Part shown: positions 36,486 through 45,393 of the stretch, one piece after another | How the letters are laid out: each line of letters starts with the position of its first letter | Position numbering within the stretch: position 1 is the stretch's first letter | Source of the DNA: Rhodobacter sp. NTK016B | Lineage (GTDB): Bacteria > Pseudomonadota > Alphaproteobacteria > Rhodobacterales > Rhodobacteraceae | DNA: 64,000 nucleotides | Assembly (NCBI RefSeq): GCF_017303295.1 | Contig: NZ_JAFKOK010000010.1 | Span: forward strand, 1-64,000 | Reading direction: 5' to 3' | Translations under genes and position numbers: made by a program | Notes under the pieces: model-generated | Databases searched by the model: none | Told to the model about the DNA's origin: nothing | Seen by the model: only the letters and a program-made list of their open reading frames with translations

Positions 36486-36516
36486 CATCTTTGTTCCGGA
36501 AATATCCTCAGGGGGG
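36486..36516 (-). repeat. Family A repeat between symporter and leuA
   Basis: CATCTTTGTTCCGGAAATAT then CCTCAGGGGGG is a near-perfect family A copy. Read on the minus strand it follows the GC hairpin at the end of leuA. Confidence 0.72.
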
Positions 36517-36533
36517 TGAGGCCGTCAGGCCGA

Positions 36534-36552
36534 GGGGGGCAGAATGCCCCCC
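36534..36552 (-). terminator. GC hairpin after leuA
   Basis: GGGGGGC-AGAAT-GCCCCCC, 13 bp past the leuA stop, perfect 7-bp stem. The same hairpin-plus-family-A arrangement is found in the rnr arms and near 38515. Confidence 0.65.
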
Positions 36553-36565
36553 AAACCCGCGCGGT

Positions 36566-38131
36566 TCAGCCCGCCGCCGAGGTCTGCAGCGCCGAGTTAT
36601 TCGCCCGCCCCTGCCCGGCATGCATCCGGTTCAGCGCGTTGACATAGGCCTTGACCGAGGCCAGCACCGTGTCGGTATCCGCCGATTGCCCGGTATAGAC
36701 CGTGCCATCGCGGCTCAGACGCACCGACACCGTCGCCTGCGCATCCGTGCCCTCGGTCACCGCCGAAACCTGATACAGATCCAGCTTTGCACTGTGTGGA
36801 TAGAGCATCTTCACAGCATTGAAACAGGCATCGACCGGACCGTCGCCGGTGGCGTCGACATATTTGTCCTCGCCGCCGACGCTCATCGTCAGCTCGGCTT
36901 CCTGCGGGCCTTCGGTGCCGCAGACAACGCGCAGTTTCTGCACCTTGAGATGCTCGTCGCCCGCGCTGCTATCGGCCATCAGCGCAACCAGATCGTCGTC
37001 GTAGACTTCCTTCTTGCGGTCGGCCAGCGCCTTGAACCGCACGAAGACGTCCTTGAGCTGGTTGTCCCCCAGATCGTAGCCCAGCTCGGCCATTTTCGCG
37101 CGCAAAGCGGCGCGGCCCGAATGCTTGCCCATGGCGATGTTCTTCGCTGTCAGGCCGATATCTTCGGGGCGCATGATCTCGAAGGTCTGCACGTTCTTCA
37201 GCACACCGTCCTGATGGATGCCGGATTCGTGCAGGAAGGCATTCTTACCCACCACGGCCTTGTTGTACTGAACGGCAAAGCCCGAGACCTGGCTCACGCG
37301 GCGCGACAGGTGCATGATCTTCGTCGTGTCGATACCGGTGCGGTAGGGCATGATGTCGTTGCGTACGCGCATCGCCATCACCACCTCTTCCAGCGCCGTG
37401 TTGCCCGCGCGCTCGCCCAGACCGTTGATCGTGCATTCGATCTGCCGCGCCCCCGCTTCGACCGCAGCCAGCGCATTGGCGGTCGCCATGCCCAGATCGT
37501 TGTGGCAATGTGTGGCGAAGACGATCTTTTCGGCGCCCGGCACACGCTCGAGCAACATGCGGATCAGATCGGCGCTTTCGCGCGGCGCGGTGTAACCGAC
37601 CGTGTCGGGGATGTTGATCGTTGTGGCGCCGCATTTGATCGCCGTTTCGACCACCCGGCACAGGTAATCATGCTCGGTTCGCGTCGCATCCATCGGCGAC
37701 CATTGCACGTCGCCGCACAGGTTGCGCGCATGGCTCACGGTGGCGGCGATCTTCTCGACCATGCCGTCCTGATCCAGCGCGGTGATGTCGCGGTGCAGCG
37801 GCGAGGTGCCGATAAAGGTGTGGATCCGCCCTTGCGGCGCGTGTTTCACCGCCTCCCAGGCGCGGTCGATATCGGCGAAATTCGCCCGGGCAAGACCACA
37901 GATGACCGAGTTCTTCGCGTTCTTCGCGATATCGCTGACAGCGGCGAAATCGCCCTCCGAGGCAATCGGGAACCCCGCCTCAATGATATCGACGCCCATT
38001 TCGTCGAGGAGACCGGCGATCTCCATCTTCTCGTCATGGCTCATCGTCGCGCCGGGCGATTGCTCGCCGTCGCGCAAGGTGGTGTCGAAGATCTGAACGC
38101 GATCCTGCGGGGCGTTGGTAATGTCGGTCAT
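36566..38131 (-). CDS. leuA: 2-isopropylmalate synthase
   Basis: A 521-residue enzyme that condenses acetyl-CoA with 2-oxoisovalerate, the first leucine-specific step. The HMGL-like TIM barrel begins IFDTTLRDGEQSPGA (catalytic Arg, metal Asp); the metal His pair is in FATHCHNDLGMATANAL, and GLGERAGNTALEEV follows. Residues about 390-515 form the LeuA regulatory domain for leucine feedback. Two levels of leucine control are therefore visible, since a leucine-rich leader peptide precedes the gene at 38219-38326. Confidence 0.97.
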   Translation of the reverse strand: MTDITNAPQDRVQIFDTTLRDGEQSPGATMSHDEKMEIAGLLDEMGVDIIEAGFPIASEGDFAAVSDIAKNAKNSVICGLARANFADIDRAWEAVKHAPQGRIHTFIGTSPLHRDITALDQDGMVEKIAATVSHARNLCGDVQWSPMDATRTEHDYLCRVVETAIKCGATTINIPDTVGYTAPRESADLIRMLLERVPGAEKIVFATHCHNDLGMATANALAAVEAGARQIECTINGLGERAGNTALEEVVMAMRVRNDIMPYRTGIDTTKIMHLSRRVSQVSGFAVQYNKAVVGKNAFLHESGIHQDGVLKNVQTFEIMRPEDIGLTAKNIAMGKHSGRAALRAKMAELGYDLGDNQLKDVFVRFKALADRKKEVYDDDLVALMADSSAGDEHLKVQKLRVVCGTEGPQEAELTMSVGGEDKYVDATGDGPVDACFNAVKMLYPHSAKLDLYQVSAVTEGTDAQATVSVRLSRDGTVYTGQSADTDTVLASVKAYVNALNRMHAGQGRANNSALQTSAAG

Positions 38132-38187
38132 GGTTTTGTCCGTGAAGTCCTGCGGTGTCTCTTTAGCGGGCTGGGCGGGCGCTGGCT

Positions 38188-38226
38188 ACCTCTGAGCGGC
38201 GCGCCCGGACAGGCACGCTCAGAGGT
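38188..38226 (-). promoter_or_regulatory. Attenuator hairpin of the leuA leader
   Basis: On the minus strand ACCTCTGAGCG pairs perfectly with CGCTCAGAGGT (11 bp, 17-nt loop). The 5' arm begins inside the leader peptide's penultimate codon and includes its stop codon, directly after the Leu codons. A ribosome stalled at those codons would change its folding. No U-tract follows, so it may be a Rho-dependent or pausing structure. Confidence 0.7.
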
Positions 38227-38326
38227 CGCTAAGAAGGAGGAGACCGGACATCGGACGGGCCGCGCAACCGCAAGCCCCAGGCAGACCCGGCAGGCTGGCA
38301 GCAATGATGGCGACGTTGCGTTCCAT
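38219..38326 (-). CDS. Leucine-rich leader peptide of leuA (attenuator)
   Basis: A 35-residue open frame starting MERNVAIIAASLPGLPGACG and ending GLLLLSDL before TGA. Four consecutive Leu codons (CTC CTC CTT CTT) lie just before a perfect 11-bp stem-loop that contains the stop codon, the layout of classic amino-acid attenuators. Seven of 35 residues are Leu, with Val and two Ile near the start. It ends 87 bp upstream of leuA on the same strand. No strong Shine-Dalgarno is visible; an in-frame ATG four codons upstream (38338) is an alternative start. Confidence 0.8.
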   Translation of the reverse strand: MERNVAIIAASLPGLPGACGCAARPMSGLLLLSDL

Positions 38327-38430
38327 GCCGCAGATCATAAGCAGGAGATCGGAAAAGGAAAGAGGGAAAAAAGACATCGCCCTCTGCGCAAAACCGCGTC
38401 CGTGGCCGGCCCCGGGGGCCAGCCCACGGA

Positions 38431-38510
38431 CCCCCGGGATATTTAGCGATTAAAGACGGGCCTTAAGATGGCGTTAACCCTCATCTTTAATCCGCAAATA
38501 TCCTGCGGGA
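38431..38510. repeat. Family A repeat, inverted pair
   Basis: Two family A cores face each other: CCCCCGGGATATTTAGCGAT then TAAAGAC (38431-38457), and CATCTTTAATCCGCAAATAT then CCTGCGGGA (38482-38510). They can form a long hairpin around CTTAAGATGGCGTTAACC. The element lies between the leuA leader and the hypothetical gene upstream of it. Confidence 0.72.
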
Positions 38511-38514
38511 GGGT

Positions 38515-38539
38515 CCGGGAGGGTGCAAAACCCTCCCGG
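38515..38539 (-). terminator. GC hairpin after the hypothetical gene at 38577
   Basis: CCGGGAGGGT (38515-38524) pairs with ACCCTCCCGG (38530-38539), loop GCAAA, perfect 10-bp stem. It lies 38 bp past the stop of the minus-strand hypothetical gene and beside a family A pair. Confidence 0.72.
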
Positions 38540-38576
38540 GGTCGCCAGCCTGCAAATCGGCAGGGATGAGGGGATA

Positions 38577-39152
38577 TCAGGCGGCGAAATAGCGTTCGGC
38601 GGGAAGGTAGAAGGCCAGTTTCCCGGCGGCTGCCCATTGACGTTCCTCGGCCGTTTCGCCGATCAGCACCACGCCATCGGCGGGCCATTTCCCCTGCACC
38701 AGCGCGGTCCGCAGCGCGCTGCGGGTCTCGCTCCAGCCGGCGAAGGGGCGCGGGCCGGGGCTGGCTGTGTCGATCAGCCCCGGCGCGAGGGCGAGGACCT
38801 CATCGGGCGTGAGCGGCGCGCGGGTCAGCGCGGCGCGCCCGGCTTCGAGACCGGCGAGACGCAGCGCTCGGTCTTCGGGAAGCGCGGGGCCTGAAAGCGG
38901 GGTTCGCGCGGGCAACAGCCGGAGCGCGTTGGTCGAGAACAGGAAGGCCACGACATCATGGCCTGAGGCCGCGCGGATCGAGGCGTAGGTCTTGTAATCG
39001 AGCCCGATCTCAGCGGCGCGGCGCACCCGCAGGCGCAGCACTTCGATGGGCAGCGTGGGCAGCAGGGTCGACCGGGCCCGGCGCCAGGCATGGCGGCGCC
39101 AGCTTGCGCCCGCTTCCATCGTGGGGCCGTTGTTATGTCCGATCAGGCTCAT
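38577..39152 (-). CDS. Conserved hypothetical protein
   Basis: A 191-residue protein that I recognise only as a Rhodobacteraceae-type hypothetical. It begins MSLIGHNNGPTMEAG, then a basic segment WRRHAWRRARSTLLPTLPIE, an Arg-rich helix VLRLRVRRAAEIGLDYKTYA, and DVVAFLFSTNALRLLP. The C-terminal half contains EERQWAAAGKLAFYLPAERY. No signal peptide or membrane segment. The start at Met 4 (39152) is preferred to 39161 because MSLIGHN looks like a family N-terminus. Nucleic-acid binding would fit the basic N-terminal half, but that is only a guess. Confidence 0.78.
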   Translation of the reverse strand: MSLIGHNNGPTMEAGASWRRHAWRRARSTLLPTLPIEVLRLRVRRAAEIGLDYKTYASIRAASGHDVVAFLFSTNALRLLPARTPLSGPALPEDRALRLAGLEAGRAALTRAPLTPDEVLALAPGLIDTASPGPRPFAGWSETRSALRTALVQGKWPADGVVLIGETAEERQWAAAGKLAFYLPAERYFAA

Positions 39153-39223
39153 GCCGCGCATCCCGTCTGGCTGGTCTTCGGCGTCAGTCTAGCCGCGAAT
39201 CCGCGCAAGGGAAGAGGCGCCGG

Positions 39224-39757
39224 TCACGCGGCCATCGGCGGCCAGGGACGCTCGGCATCGGCGGCGATCCAGGCGTGAACCCAGTCGGGCAGCGGCGGGC
39301 TTTCGCGCCCGGGCTCGCCCATCGCCGCGATCAGGGTCGCGGGCGGCACGATGCCCTGTGCGCTGGTCACGGCGGTGCGCAGCAGCACATGATTCAGCGC
39401 CTCGCCCTCGCGCCACATGCTCTGCTCGATATAGACGAAGCGATGATCCCAGCCCAGCACCCGGCTTTGCATCTCGATACGCTGGAACATGCGGATGCGG
39501 CGCCGGTAGCGCACGCTCGATCCCGCCACCGTCATGCCCCAGTGCCGTGCGCGCAGGATCGCGGTGATACCGATGCGGGTGGCGAAGGGCACGCGCCCCA
39601 GATCGTAGAGCGTCAGCGTGCGGCCGTTATTGAGTTCGTTCCACGGGTCGAGATCCCACGGCCAGCAGCGATGCTGGGACTGATGCGTCTCGAGCAGACC
39701 CAGCGGCTTGCCGCGGAATTTGAGCGTCTCTTTCACGAGGCGGATCACGGGATACAT
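39224..39757 (-). CDS. Thioesterase-superfamily (hotdog-fold) protein
   Basis: A 177-residue protein of the 4HBT/Them6-like group: MYPVIRLVKETLKFRGKPLG, LDPWNELNNGRTLTLYDLGR (the DxxxxxNNGR substrate loop of this family), then SSVRYRRRIRMFQRIEMQSR and DHRFVYIEQSMWREGEAL strands. Acyl-CoA thioester hydrolysis is the family activity; substrate unknown. The ATG at 39757 follows GAGGAAATGCC, a good Shine-Dalgarno, and was preferred to an upstream in-frame start. Confidence 0.87.
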   Translation of the reverse strand: MYPVIRLVKETLKFRGKPLGLLETHQSQHRCWPWDLDPWNELNNGRTLTLYDLGRVPFATRIGITAILRARHWGMTVAGSSVRYRRRIRMFQRIEMQSRVLGWDHRFVYIEQSMWREGEALNHVLLRTAVTSAQGIVPPATLIAAMGEPGRESPPLPDWVHAWIAADAERPWPPMAA

Positions 39758-39957
39758 GGCATTTCCTCTTTTGCCCCGCGCCATGGACCCTGCATCCCGC
39801 AGGGTCAAGACAGCGCGCGGCGTCACAAAAACGGCGATTGCGCGCGCCGGCGCACGCTCTTGACGAAACGGTTACACAGGGGCGGTAAGGTTGACGATGG
39901 GTCGCAATTGCCCGCATCCGCCGCGCCATGTACACTGGTCCGATCCAAGGAGAGCCC

Positions 39958-40632
39958 ATGACAACCGCCCTGCGCACCATTTATACGCGAGCCGAGCAAG
40001 TCTCGGACGCGATCGTGCATCTCACGGGGCTGACGCTTGTGCTGATGGCGGTGCCGGTGCTGATCGTGCTGACCGCGCTCTACCGGGGCGATGCGGCGTC
40101 AATCACCGGCGTGTCGGTCTATGGTGGCGCGCTGATCGCGATGATCCTGTTCTCGGCGCTCTACAATATTGGCGAAACCTCGGGCTTCGGCGCGGCCAAG
40201 GAATGGCTGCTGCGGCGGCTCGACCATTCGGCGATCTATCTCAAGATCGCGGGCACCTACACGCCCTTCACGCTGTTGTCGGGCCACGGCGTGGCGATGA
40301 CGGTGGGCGTGTGGTTCGCGGCATTGGCGGGCATCGCGCTGAAGATCGTCTCGCCCGAGAAATTCAAATGGGCCGCGCTGGCGCTGTATCTGGGCATGGG
40401 CTGGGTCGGCGTGGTGCTGGGCGGACCGATGTTTGCAGCCCTGCCGACGCCGGTTCTGGTGCTGATGGCAGTGGGCGGCGGGCTTTATACGCTGGGCGTG
40501 GTGTTCTATCTGTGGCGCCGCCTGCCCTTTCACTACACGATCTGGCACGTGTTCGTGCTGGCGGCGAGCTTTGTGTTCTATTCGGCGGTGCTGGTCTTCG
40601 TGCTGCTGGGACCGCAAAGCGTACTGGCCTGA
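39958..40632 (+). CDS. Hemolysin III (HlyIII/PAQR-like) membrane protein
   Basis: A 224-residue protein with seven hydrophobic segments. The HlyIII signatures are DHSAIYLKIAGTYTPFTLL in the middle and FHYTIWHVFVLAASFVFYSA at the end; their His residues are the likely metal ligands of this PAQR-related superfamily. The hemolysin name is historical and no toxicity is implied. AAGGAGA lies just before the ATG at 39958. Convergent with recQ. Confidence 0.92.
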   Translation: MTTALRTIYTRAEQVSDAIVHLTGLTLVLMAVPVLIVLTALYRGDAASITGVSVYGGALIAMILFSALYNIGETSGFGAAKEWLLRRLDHSAIYLKIAGTYTPFTLLSGHGVAMTVGVWFAALAGIALKIVSPEKFKWAALALYLGMGWVGVVLGGPMFAALPTPVLVLMAVGGGLYTLGVVFYLWRRLPFHYTIWHVFVLAASFVFYSAVLVFVLLGPQSVLA

Positions 40633-40665
40633 TCCGGCGGGCGCCTGAAACCGGGCGCGCCGAGA

Positions 40666-42753
40666 TCACTCGTCCAGCAGAATGTCCAGAAAAGCCTCGC
40701 CGAAACGTTCGGTGCGCGCAGCGCCCATACCGGGCAGGCGCTCGATCTCTGGCAGGCTGCGCGGGCGGCGTTCGGCCAGCGTCTTGAGCGTATTGTTCGA
40801 GCACGACATCGGCTTTTCCGTCCCGTCCGCCCCGCGCGCCAGATCGGCCTGCGCTTGCATCAGCCGGTCGAAGATCGCGCCCGCGTCGCGCCCGGCCAGT
40901 TTCCGGCGCGTCGGGTGCTGGTCGGCCACCGTGGCGCCCGTGATGATTTCCAGAAACGCCGCGCCGTAGCGTTCAAGCTTGGTGGCCCCCACTCCCGAGA
41001 TCCGCGCAAAATCATCGAGCGTCTGCGGCCGTGTCTCGGCCATCTCGATCAGTGACCGGTCGTTGAAGATCACATAGGGCGGCATCCCCGCCGCATCGGC
41101 CAGCGCGCGACGCTTGGCCTTGAGCGCCGAAAGAAGCGGAGCATCCTCGTCCGAGACCAGCGCGCGCGGTTCGGCGCGGGTCGCGACCCGCTGCACGCTG
41201 TCGGCCCGGAAGGTGAGGCTGGCCTCGCCCCTGAGGACCGGGCGCGCATCCTCGGTCATGCGCAGCGCGCCGTGACGCTCGGCATCGGGGCGCACCAGAT
41301 CGCGGCCCATCATCTGCCGGAAGACCCCCTGCCAGGCCGATTTCGACAGATCCCGCCCGACGCCGAAAGTAGGCAGGCCGTCATGGCCGCGCTGGGTGAT
41401 CTTCGGGGTGACATGGCCGGTCAGGATGTCGATCAGATGGCCGGTGCCAAAGCTCTCGCCGGTGCGCAGCATGGCCGACAGCGCCTTGCGCACGGCTTCG
41501 GTCGCGTCGAAGGTCTTGACCGGGTTGGCACAGAGATCGCAATTGCCGCAGGGCTCGCTCACCTCGCCGAAATAGGCCAGCAGCATCCGGCGGCGACAGG
41601 ACGTGGCCTCGGCCAGTCCCAGCAGTGTGTTCAGCCGTGCATGATCGGCCTCGCGCCGCTCGGGCGGAGCAGCGGATTCGTCGATCTGCGCGCGGCGCAG
41701 GCGGATATCGTCCTGCCCGTAAAGCGTCAGCGTATCGGCGGCCAGCCCGTCGCGCCCGGCACGGCCGATCTCCTGATAATAGGCCTCGATGGATTTCGGC
41801 AGATCAGCATGGGCGACCCAGCGCACATCGGGCTTGTCGACCCCCATGCCGAAGGCGACGGTGGCGCAGACGATCAGCCCCTCTTCGACCTGAAACTGGG
41901 TTTCGACCTTGCGGCGCTCCCAATCGTCCATCCCGCCGTGATAAGCGCAGGCATTATGTCCGGCCTCTTGCAGCGCGCGCGCCAGCGTTTCGGTCCGCGC
42001 GCGGGTGGCGCAATAGACGATGCCCGACTGGCCCTTGCGCGCGGCGGCGAAGGCCATGATCTGCTTGCGCGGATTGTCCTTGGCGGCAAAGGCCAGACGG
42101 ATATTGGGCCGGTCGAAACCGCGCAGAAAGGTCTCGGGCGTGCCGTCGTCGAACAGCCGGTGCACGATCTCGTCGCGGGTGGCTGCGTCGGCGGTGGCGG
42201 TGAAGGCGGCAAGCGGCACGCCCAGCATGCGCCGCAGCTCGCCGATGCGCAGGTAATCGGGGCGGAAATCATGGCCCCACTGGCTGACGCAATGCGCCTC
42301 GTCCACGGCGATCAGCCGGCAATTCGAGCGCCGCAGCAGGTTGGTCGCGGCCGACGAGGCCAGCCGTTCGGGCGCGATATAAAGCAGCTTGAGACGCTGA
42401 TCTTCCAGTGCGTCGAAAATCGCGTCGTTCTCGTCCTGACTGTTGCCCGATGTCAGCGCGGCGGCGGCCACGCCCGCCTCCTGCAACCCGCGCACCTGAT
42501 CGCGCATCAGCGCGATCAGCGGCGAGATGACCACAGTCAGACCCTCGCGCACCAGGGCGGGAAGTTGATAGCACAGCGACTTGCCGCCGCCCGTCGGCAT
42601 GATGGCCAGAACGTCGCTGCCCGCGATCACCGCGTCGACGATTTCTTCCTGACCGGGCCGGAACGCCGAGAAGCCGAAGACCCGCGCCAGCATCTCGGCC
42701 GGGGCGGCCGAGGCGGGCACCGGGTCCAGCTCAGGGGAAGAGGGCGCGGTCAC
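40666..42753 (-). CDS. recQ: ATP-dependent DNA helicase RecQ with two HRDC domains
   Basis: A 695-residue SF2 helicase. Walker A is IMPTGGGKSLCYQLP, the DEAH box LIAVDEAHCVSQWGHD and motif VI QEIGRAGRDG. The zinc-binding region CRRRMLLAYFGEVSEPCGNC continues DLC and is followed by the winged-helix RQC domain. Two HRDC domains follow (about residues 535-610 and 625-695, ending LPGMGAARTERFGEAFLDIL); E. coli RecQ has one and is 609 residues. It unwinds recombination and repair intermediates. It follows the YggT gene with a 3-bp gap. Confidence 0.96.
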   Translation of the reverse strand: MTAPSSPELDPVPASAAPAEMLARVFGFSAFRPGQEEIVDAVIAGSDVLAIMPTGGGKSLCYQLPALVREGLTVVISPLIALMRDQVRGLQEAGVAAAALTSGNSQDENDAIFDALEDQRLKLLYIAPERLASSAATNLLRRSNCRLIAVDEAHCVSQWGHDFRPDYLRIGELRRMLGVPLAAFTATADAATRDEIVHRLFDDGTPETFLRGFDRPNIRLAFAAKDNPRKQIMAFAAARKGQSGIVYCATRARTETLARALQEAGHNACAYHGGMDDWERRKVETQFQVEEGLIVCATVAFGMGVDKPDVRWVAHADLPKSIEAYYQEIGRAGRDGLAADTLTLYGQDDIRLRRAQIDESAAPPERREADHARLNTLLGLAEATSCRRRMLLAYFGEVSEPCGNCDLCANPVKTFDATEAVRKALSAMLRTGESFGTGHLIDILTGHVTPKITQRGHDGLPTFGVGRDLSKSAWQGVFRQMMGRDLVRPDAERHGALRMTEDARPVLRGEASLTFRADSVQRVATRAEPRALVSDEDAPLLSALKAKRRALADAAGMPPYVIFNDRSLIEMAETRPQTLDDFARISGVGATKLERYGAAFLEIITGATVADQHPTRRKLAGRDAGAIFDRLMQAQADLARGADGTEKPMSCSNNTLKTLAERRPRSLPEIERLPGMGAARTERFGEAFLDILLDE

Positions 42754-42756
42754 GGA

Positions 42757-43044
42757 TCAGAAGGGCGCCACAAAATTATTATAGAGCACGATCCGGATCG
42801 CGTAGATCGACAGCAGCAAGATCAGCGGCGCCAGATCCAGCCCGCCCATATCCGGCAGGAACGACCGGATGCGGCGATAGATCGGATCGAGGATCCGGTT
42901 CAGCCCGTCCCAGATTTGCGCAACCAGCGGCTGGCGCAGGTTCAGCACCTGGAAATTGATCAGCCAGCTCATGATGACGTGGACGATAACGATCCACCAG
43001 ATCACGTTGAGGATCATGAACAGGATCTGGATCAGGGAAGCCAT
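42757..43044 (-). CDS. YggT-family membrane protein
   Basis: A 95-residue protein with two membrane segments (LIQILFMILNVIWWIVIVHV and LDLAPLILLLSIYAIRIVLY) separated by the YggT loop NPLR-type pattern, here LNRILDPIYRRIRSFLPDMG. The family is linked to cell division or osmotic tolerance in other bacteria; function not settled. Start at 43044 after GAGGACCCC. It lies 3 bp upstream of recQ on the same strand. Confidence 0.9.
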   Translation of the reverse strand: MASLIQILFMILNVIWWIVIVHVIMSWLINFQVLNLRQPLVAQIWDGLNRILDPIYRRIRSFLPDMGGLDLAPLILLLSIYAIRIVLYNNFVAPF

Positions 43045-43121
43045 GGGGTCCTCATTTGTAAGCCGTCTCTTCAGGTAAGGCCTGCCCGCCCGCTGCGCAA
43101 CCCTGCAGGGGCCGGGATGCG

Positions 43122-45368
43122 TCAACCTGCATCATGCGACGAAGCGACGGAGGGTCCGGGAAGCGGCGCGCAGGTGCCCTCGGGCCGGTAGCGGGCGATG
43201 ACATCCAACAAGAGCGGCTTTTTCAGCGGTTTGGTCAGCACGTGGTCGAGCCCGGCGGCAAGGATATCCTCCTCGTCCCCGGCCATCGCATGAGCGGTGA
43301 GCGCAATAATCGGCACCTGCGCGCCGCCCGGTATCTGACGGATCTCGCGCGTCGCGGTCCGACCGTCCATGCCCGGCATCGAGATATCCATGAAGACCAG
43401 ATCGGGCTTCGTCTCGCGGAACGCGGCCACGGCCTGTTCGCCGTCCTCGGCGAAGGTCAGCTCGATCGCCAGAGCCTCGACCATCTTCGAAAAGACCAGC
43501 CGGTTCGTCTTGTTGTCTTCGGCGGCGAGGATCCGCATCCGCCGCCCGCCGTCGCCGGAACCGGACGCCTCCGGCACCGGCGCAGAGGGCGCTGGCTGCT
43601 GCTCTGGCGGGCCGGGATCGGGCTGCGACAGGCCCGAGAGCTGTTGCAAAAGGTCGTGGCGCAGAAGCGGCTTTTGCAACACCGCGCGCGCTTCCGTCAG
43701 CGCGGGATGCCCGCGCAGGGCGGCGGGATTGGCGCTGAGCAGGACGACAGGGGTATCCGGCCCCGCCGCGCGCAGCCTCAGCGTCAGGTCGAGCCCCGAT
43801 TGCCCGTCAAGATCGGCATCAACCAGCACCAGATCCACCCCCTGCCCGCGCAATACCTCAAGCGTCTTGAGCGCGCCCTCGGCATTGTCGCAGAGCGTCA
43901 CGTCCAGCCCCAGCCGCGCAAGCTGCCGCTCAAGGATCGCGCGGTTCATGGGCTGCGCATCGACCACGACGACATGGCTCAGATCCGGCGGCAACGCGAC
44001 GGGCGCTTCCCCCTCGGCGCGTGGCAAGCTTAAGGAAAAGCCAAAGCACGAGCCCCTGCCCGGCTCGCTGTCGAGCCAGATCTCGCCCCCCATCAGCGCG
44101 ATCAGCCGCTGGGCGATGGCAAGGCCCAGCCCGGTGCCTTCGAACTTACGGCTCGACTGATCGTCCACTTGCGCGAATTCCGAGAAGATCTGCTTGGCGT
44201 TTTCGGGCGGGATGCCGATGCCGGTATCCTCGATCGTGACGGTGATCGTCTGGTGGTCCGGCGCGGCCTCGCCCCCCGTGACGCGGATCAGCACATGCCC
44301 GGCTTCGGTGAATTTCACCGCGTTGCCGGCGAGATTGGTCATCACCTGCCGCATTCGCCCCGGATCGGCCATGAAGCGGCGGGGCAGCATCAGGTCGTAA
44401 TCCAGCAGCAGCTCGATACGGCGATTGCGCGCGCCCGCCTGCAACAGGATCAGCACCTCGTGGATGCAGCGTTCCAGATCGAAGGGTTCGGGATGCAGGG
44501 TCAGCTTGTCGGCTTCAATCTTCGAGTAATCCAGCACATCGTTGATAATGGTCAAAAGCGCCTCGCCCGAGGACCGGATCGTGTCGGCATAAAGCCGCTG
44601 CTCCGCCGACAGGGCGGAATCGCACAGCAACTCGGCCATCCCGACCACGCCATTCATGGGCGTGCGGATTTCGTGGCTCATATTGGCAAGAAAGGCCGAT
44701 TTCGCGCGGTTCGCGGCCTCGGCCCTGTCGCGCGCGACCTCCATCTCGGCGGCATGGCGCTGTTGCTCGGTGATGTCGCGCACGAGACTGACGATATCGC
44801 CGCCCCGCGCGCGGCGGTCATGGATGCGGGCGGTGTCACCGCGGCTGAAACACAGCGTCATCGGCTCGATCCGCGCGTCATCCCAGCGCGCGACCATCGC
44901 GTCGATCCACGCGTCGCGCGGTTCGTCGCCCAGCACGACACGCTCTTCATGCGCGAGGATCTCGACCAGACGGCGATAGGTGACGCCGATCTGCGCTTCG
45001 GGGATGCCCGAGAAAACGTTCAGATAGGCCTGATTGGCGATCACCAGTTCCTGCCGCGCGTTGAAAACGGCGAAACCGTCGCGGATCGTGTTGATCGAAT
45101 CCCACAGCCGCCGCTCGGCCTGCGTGGCGCTGCGCTGCGCGTTTTCCGTCTCTTCGCGCGCGCGTAGCTGGACGTTTTCCAGCGCGGCGGCGTGCAGCGC
45201 CTGATCCAGCGCGCTGCTGCGGCCATGCTGGCGCAATTGCGTCATCTCGGCGCGCAGGGCGTCGATCAGCGCCATCGCCGCGTCGCGTTCCCGCTGACAG
45301 AAATCCAGCCGTCGCTCTGCCGTCAGCCGCAAGCGGCGTTCCTGCGTGAGCTTGTCGAACAACGTCAT
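43122..45368 (-). CDS. Hybrid sensor histidine kinase with PAS and two receiver domains
   Basis: A 748-residue soluble kinase without membrane segments. N-terminal coiled coil (about 10-88), PAS domain (about 90-200, INTIRDGFAVFNARQELVIA), HisKA with H232 in NMSHEIRTPMNGV, and HATPase (NLAGNAVKFTEAG, EDTGIGIPP, GTGLGLAI). A first receiver (about 475-590) has LVLVDADLDG but a reduced acidic pocket (VVVVDAQPMNR). A full second receiver (about 625-740) has AAEDNKTNR, FMDISMPGMDG and LTKPLKK. Ligand and output are unknown; no HPt or regulator gene is adjacent. Probably monocistronic. Confidence 0.93.
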   Translation of the reverse strand: MTLFDKLTQERRLRLTAERRLDFCQRERDAAMALIDALRAEMTQLRQHGRSSALDQALHAAALENVQLRAREETENAQRSATQAERRLWDSINTIRDGFAVFNARQELVIANQAYLNVFSGIPEAQIGVTYRRLVEILAHEERVVLGDEPRDAWIDAMVARWDDARIEPMTLCFSRGDTARIHDRRARGGDIVSLVRDITEQQRHAAEMEVARDRAEAANRAKSAFLANMSHEIRTPMNGVVGMAELLCDSALSAEQRLYADTIRSSGEALLTIINDVLDYSKIEADKLTLHPEPFDLERCIHEVLILLQAGARNRRIELLLDYDLMLPRRFMADPGRMRQVMTNLAGNAVKFTEAGHVLIRVTGGEAAPDHQTITVTIEDTGIGIPPENAKQIFSEFAQVDDQSSRKFEGTGLGLAIAQRLIALMGGEIWLDSEPGRGSCFGFSLSLPRAEGEAPVALPPDLSHVVVVDAQPMNRAILERQLARLGLDVTLCDNAEGALKTLEVLRGQGVDLVLVDADLDGQSGLDLTLRLRAAGPDTPVVLLSANPAALRGHPALTEARAVLQKPLLRHDLLQQLSGLSQPDPGPPEQQPAPSAPVPEASGSGDGGRRMRILAAEDNKTNRLVFSKMVEALAIELTFAEDGEQAVAAFRETKPDLVFMDISMPGMDGRTATREIRQIPGGAQVPIIALTAHAMAGDEEDILAAGLDHVLTKPLKKPLLLDVIARYRPEGTCAPLPGPSVASSHDAG

Positions 45369-45393
45369 CGGTTACGGCTACCCTGAACAGACT

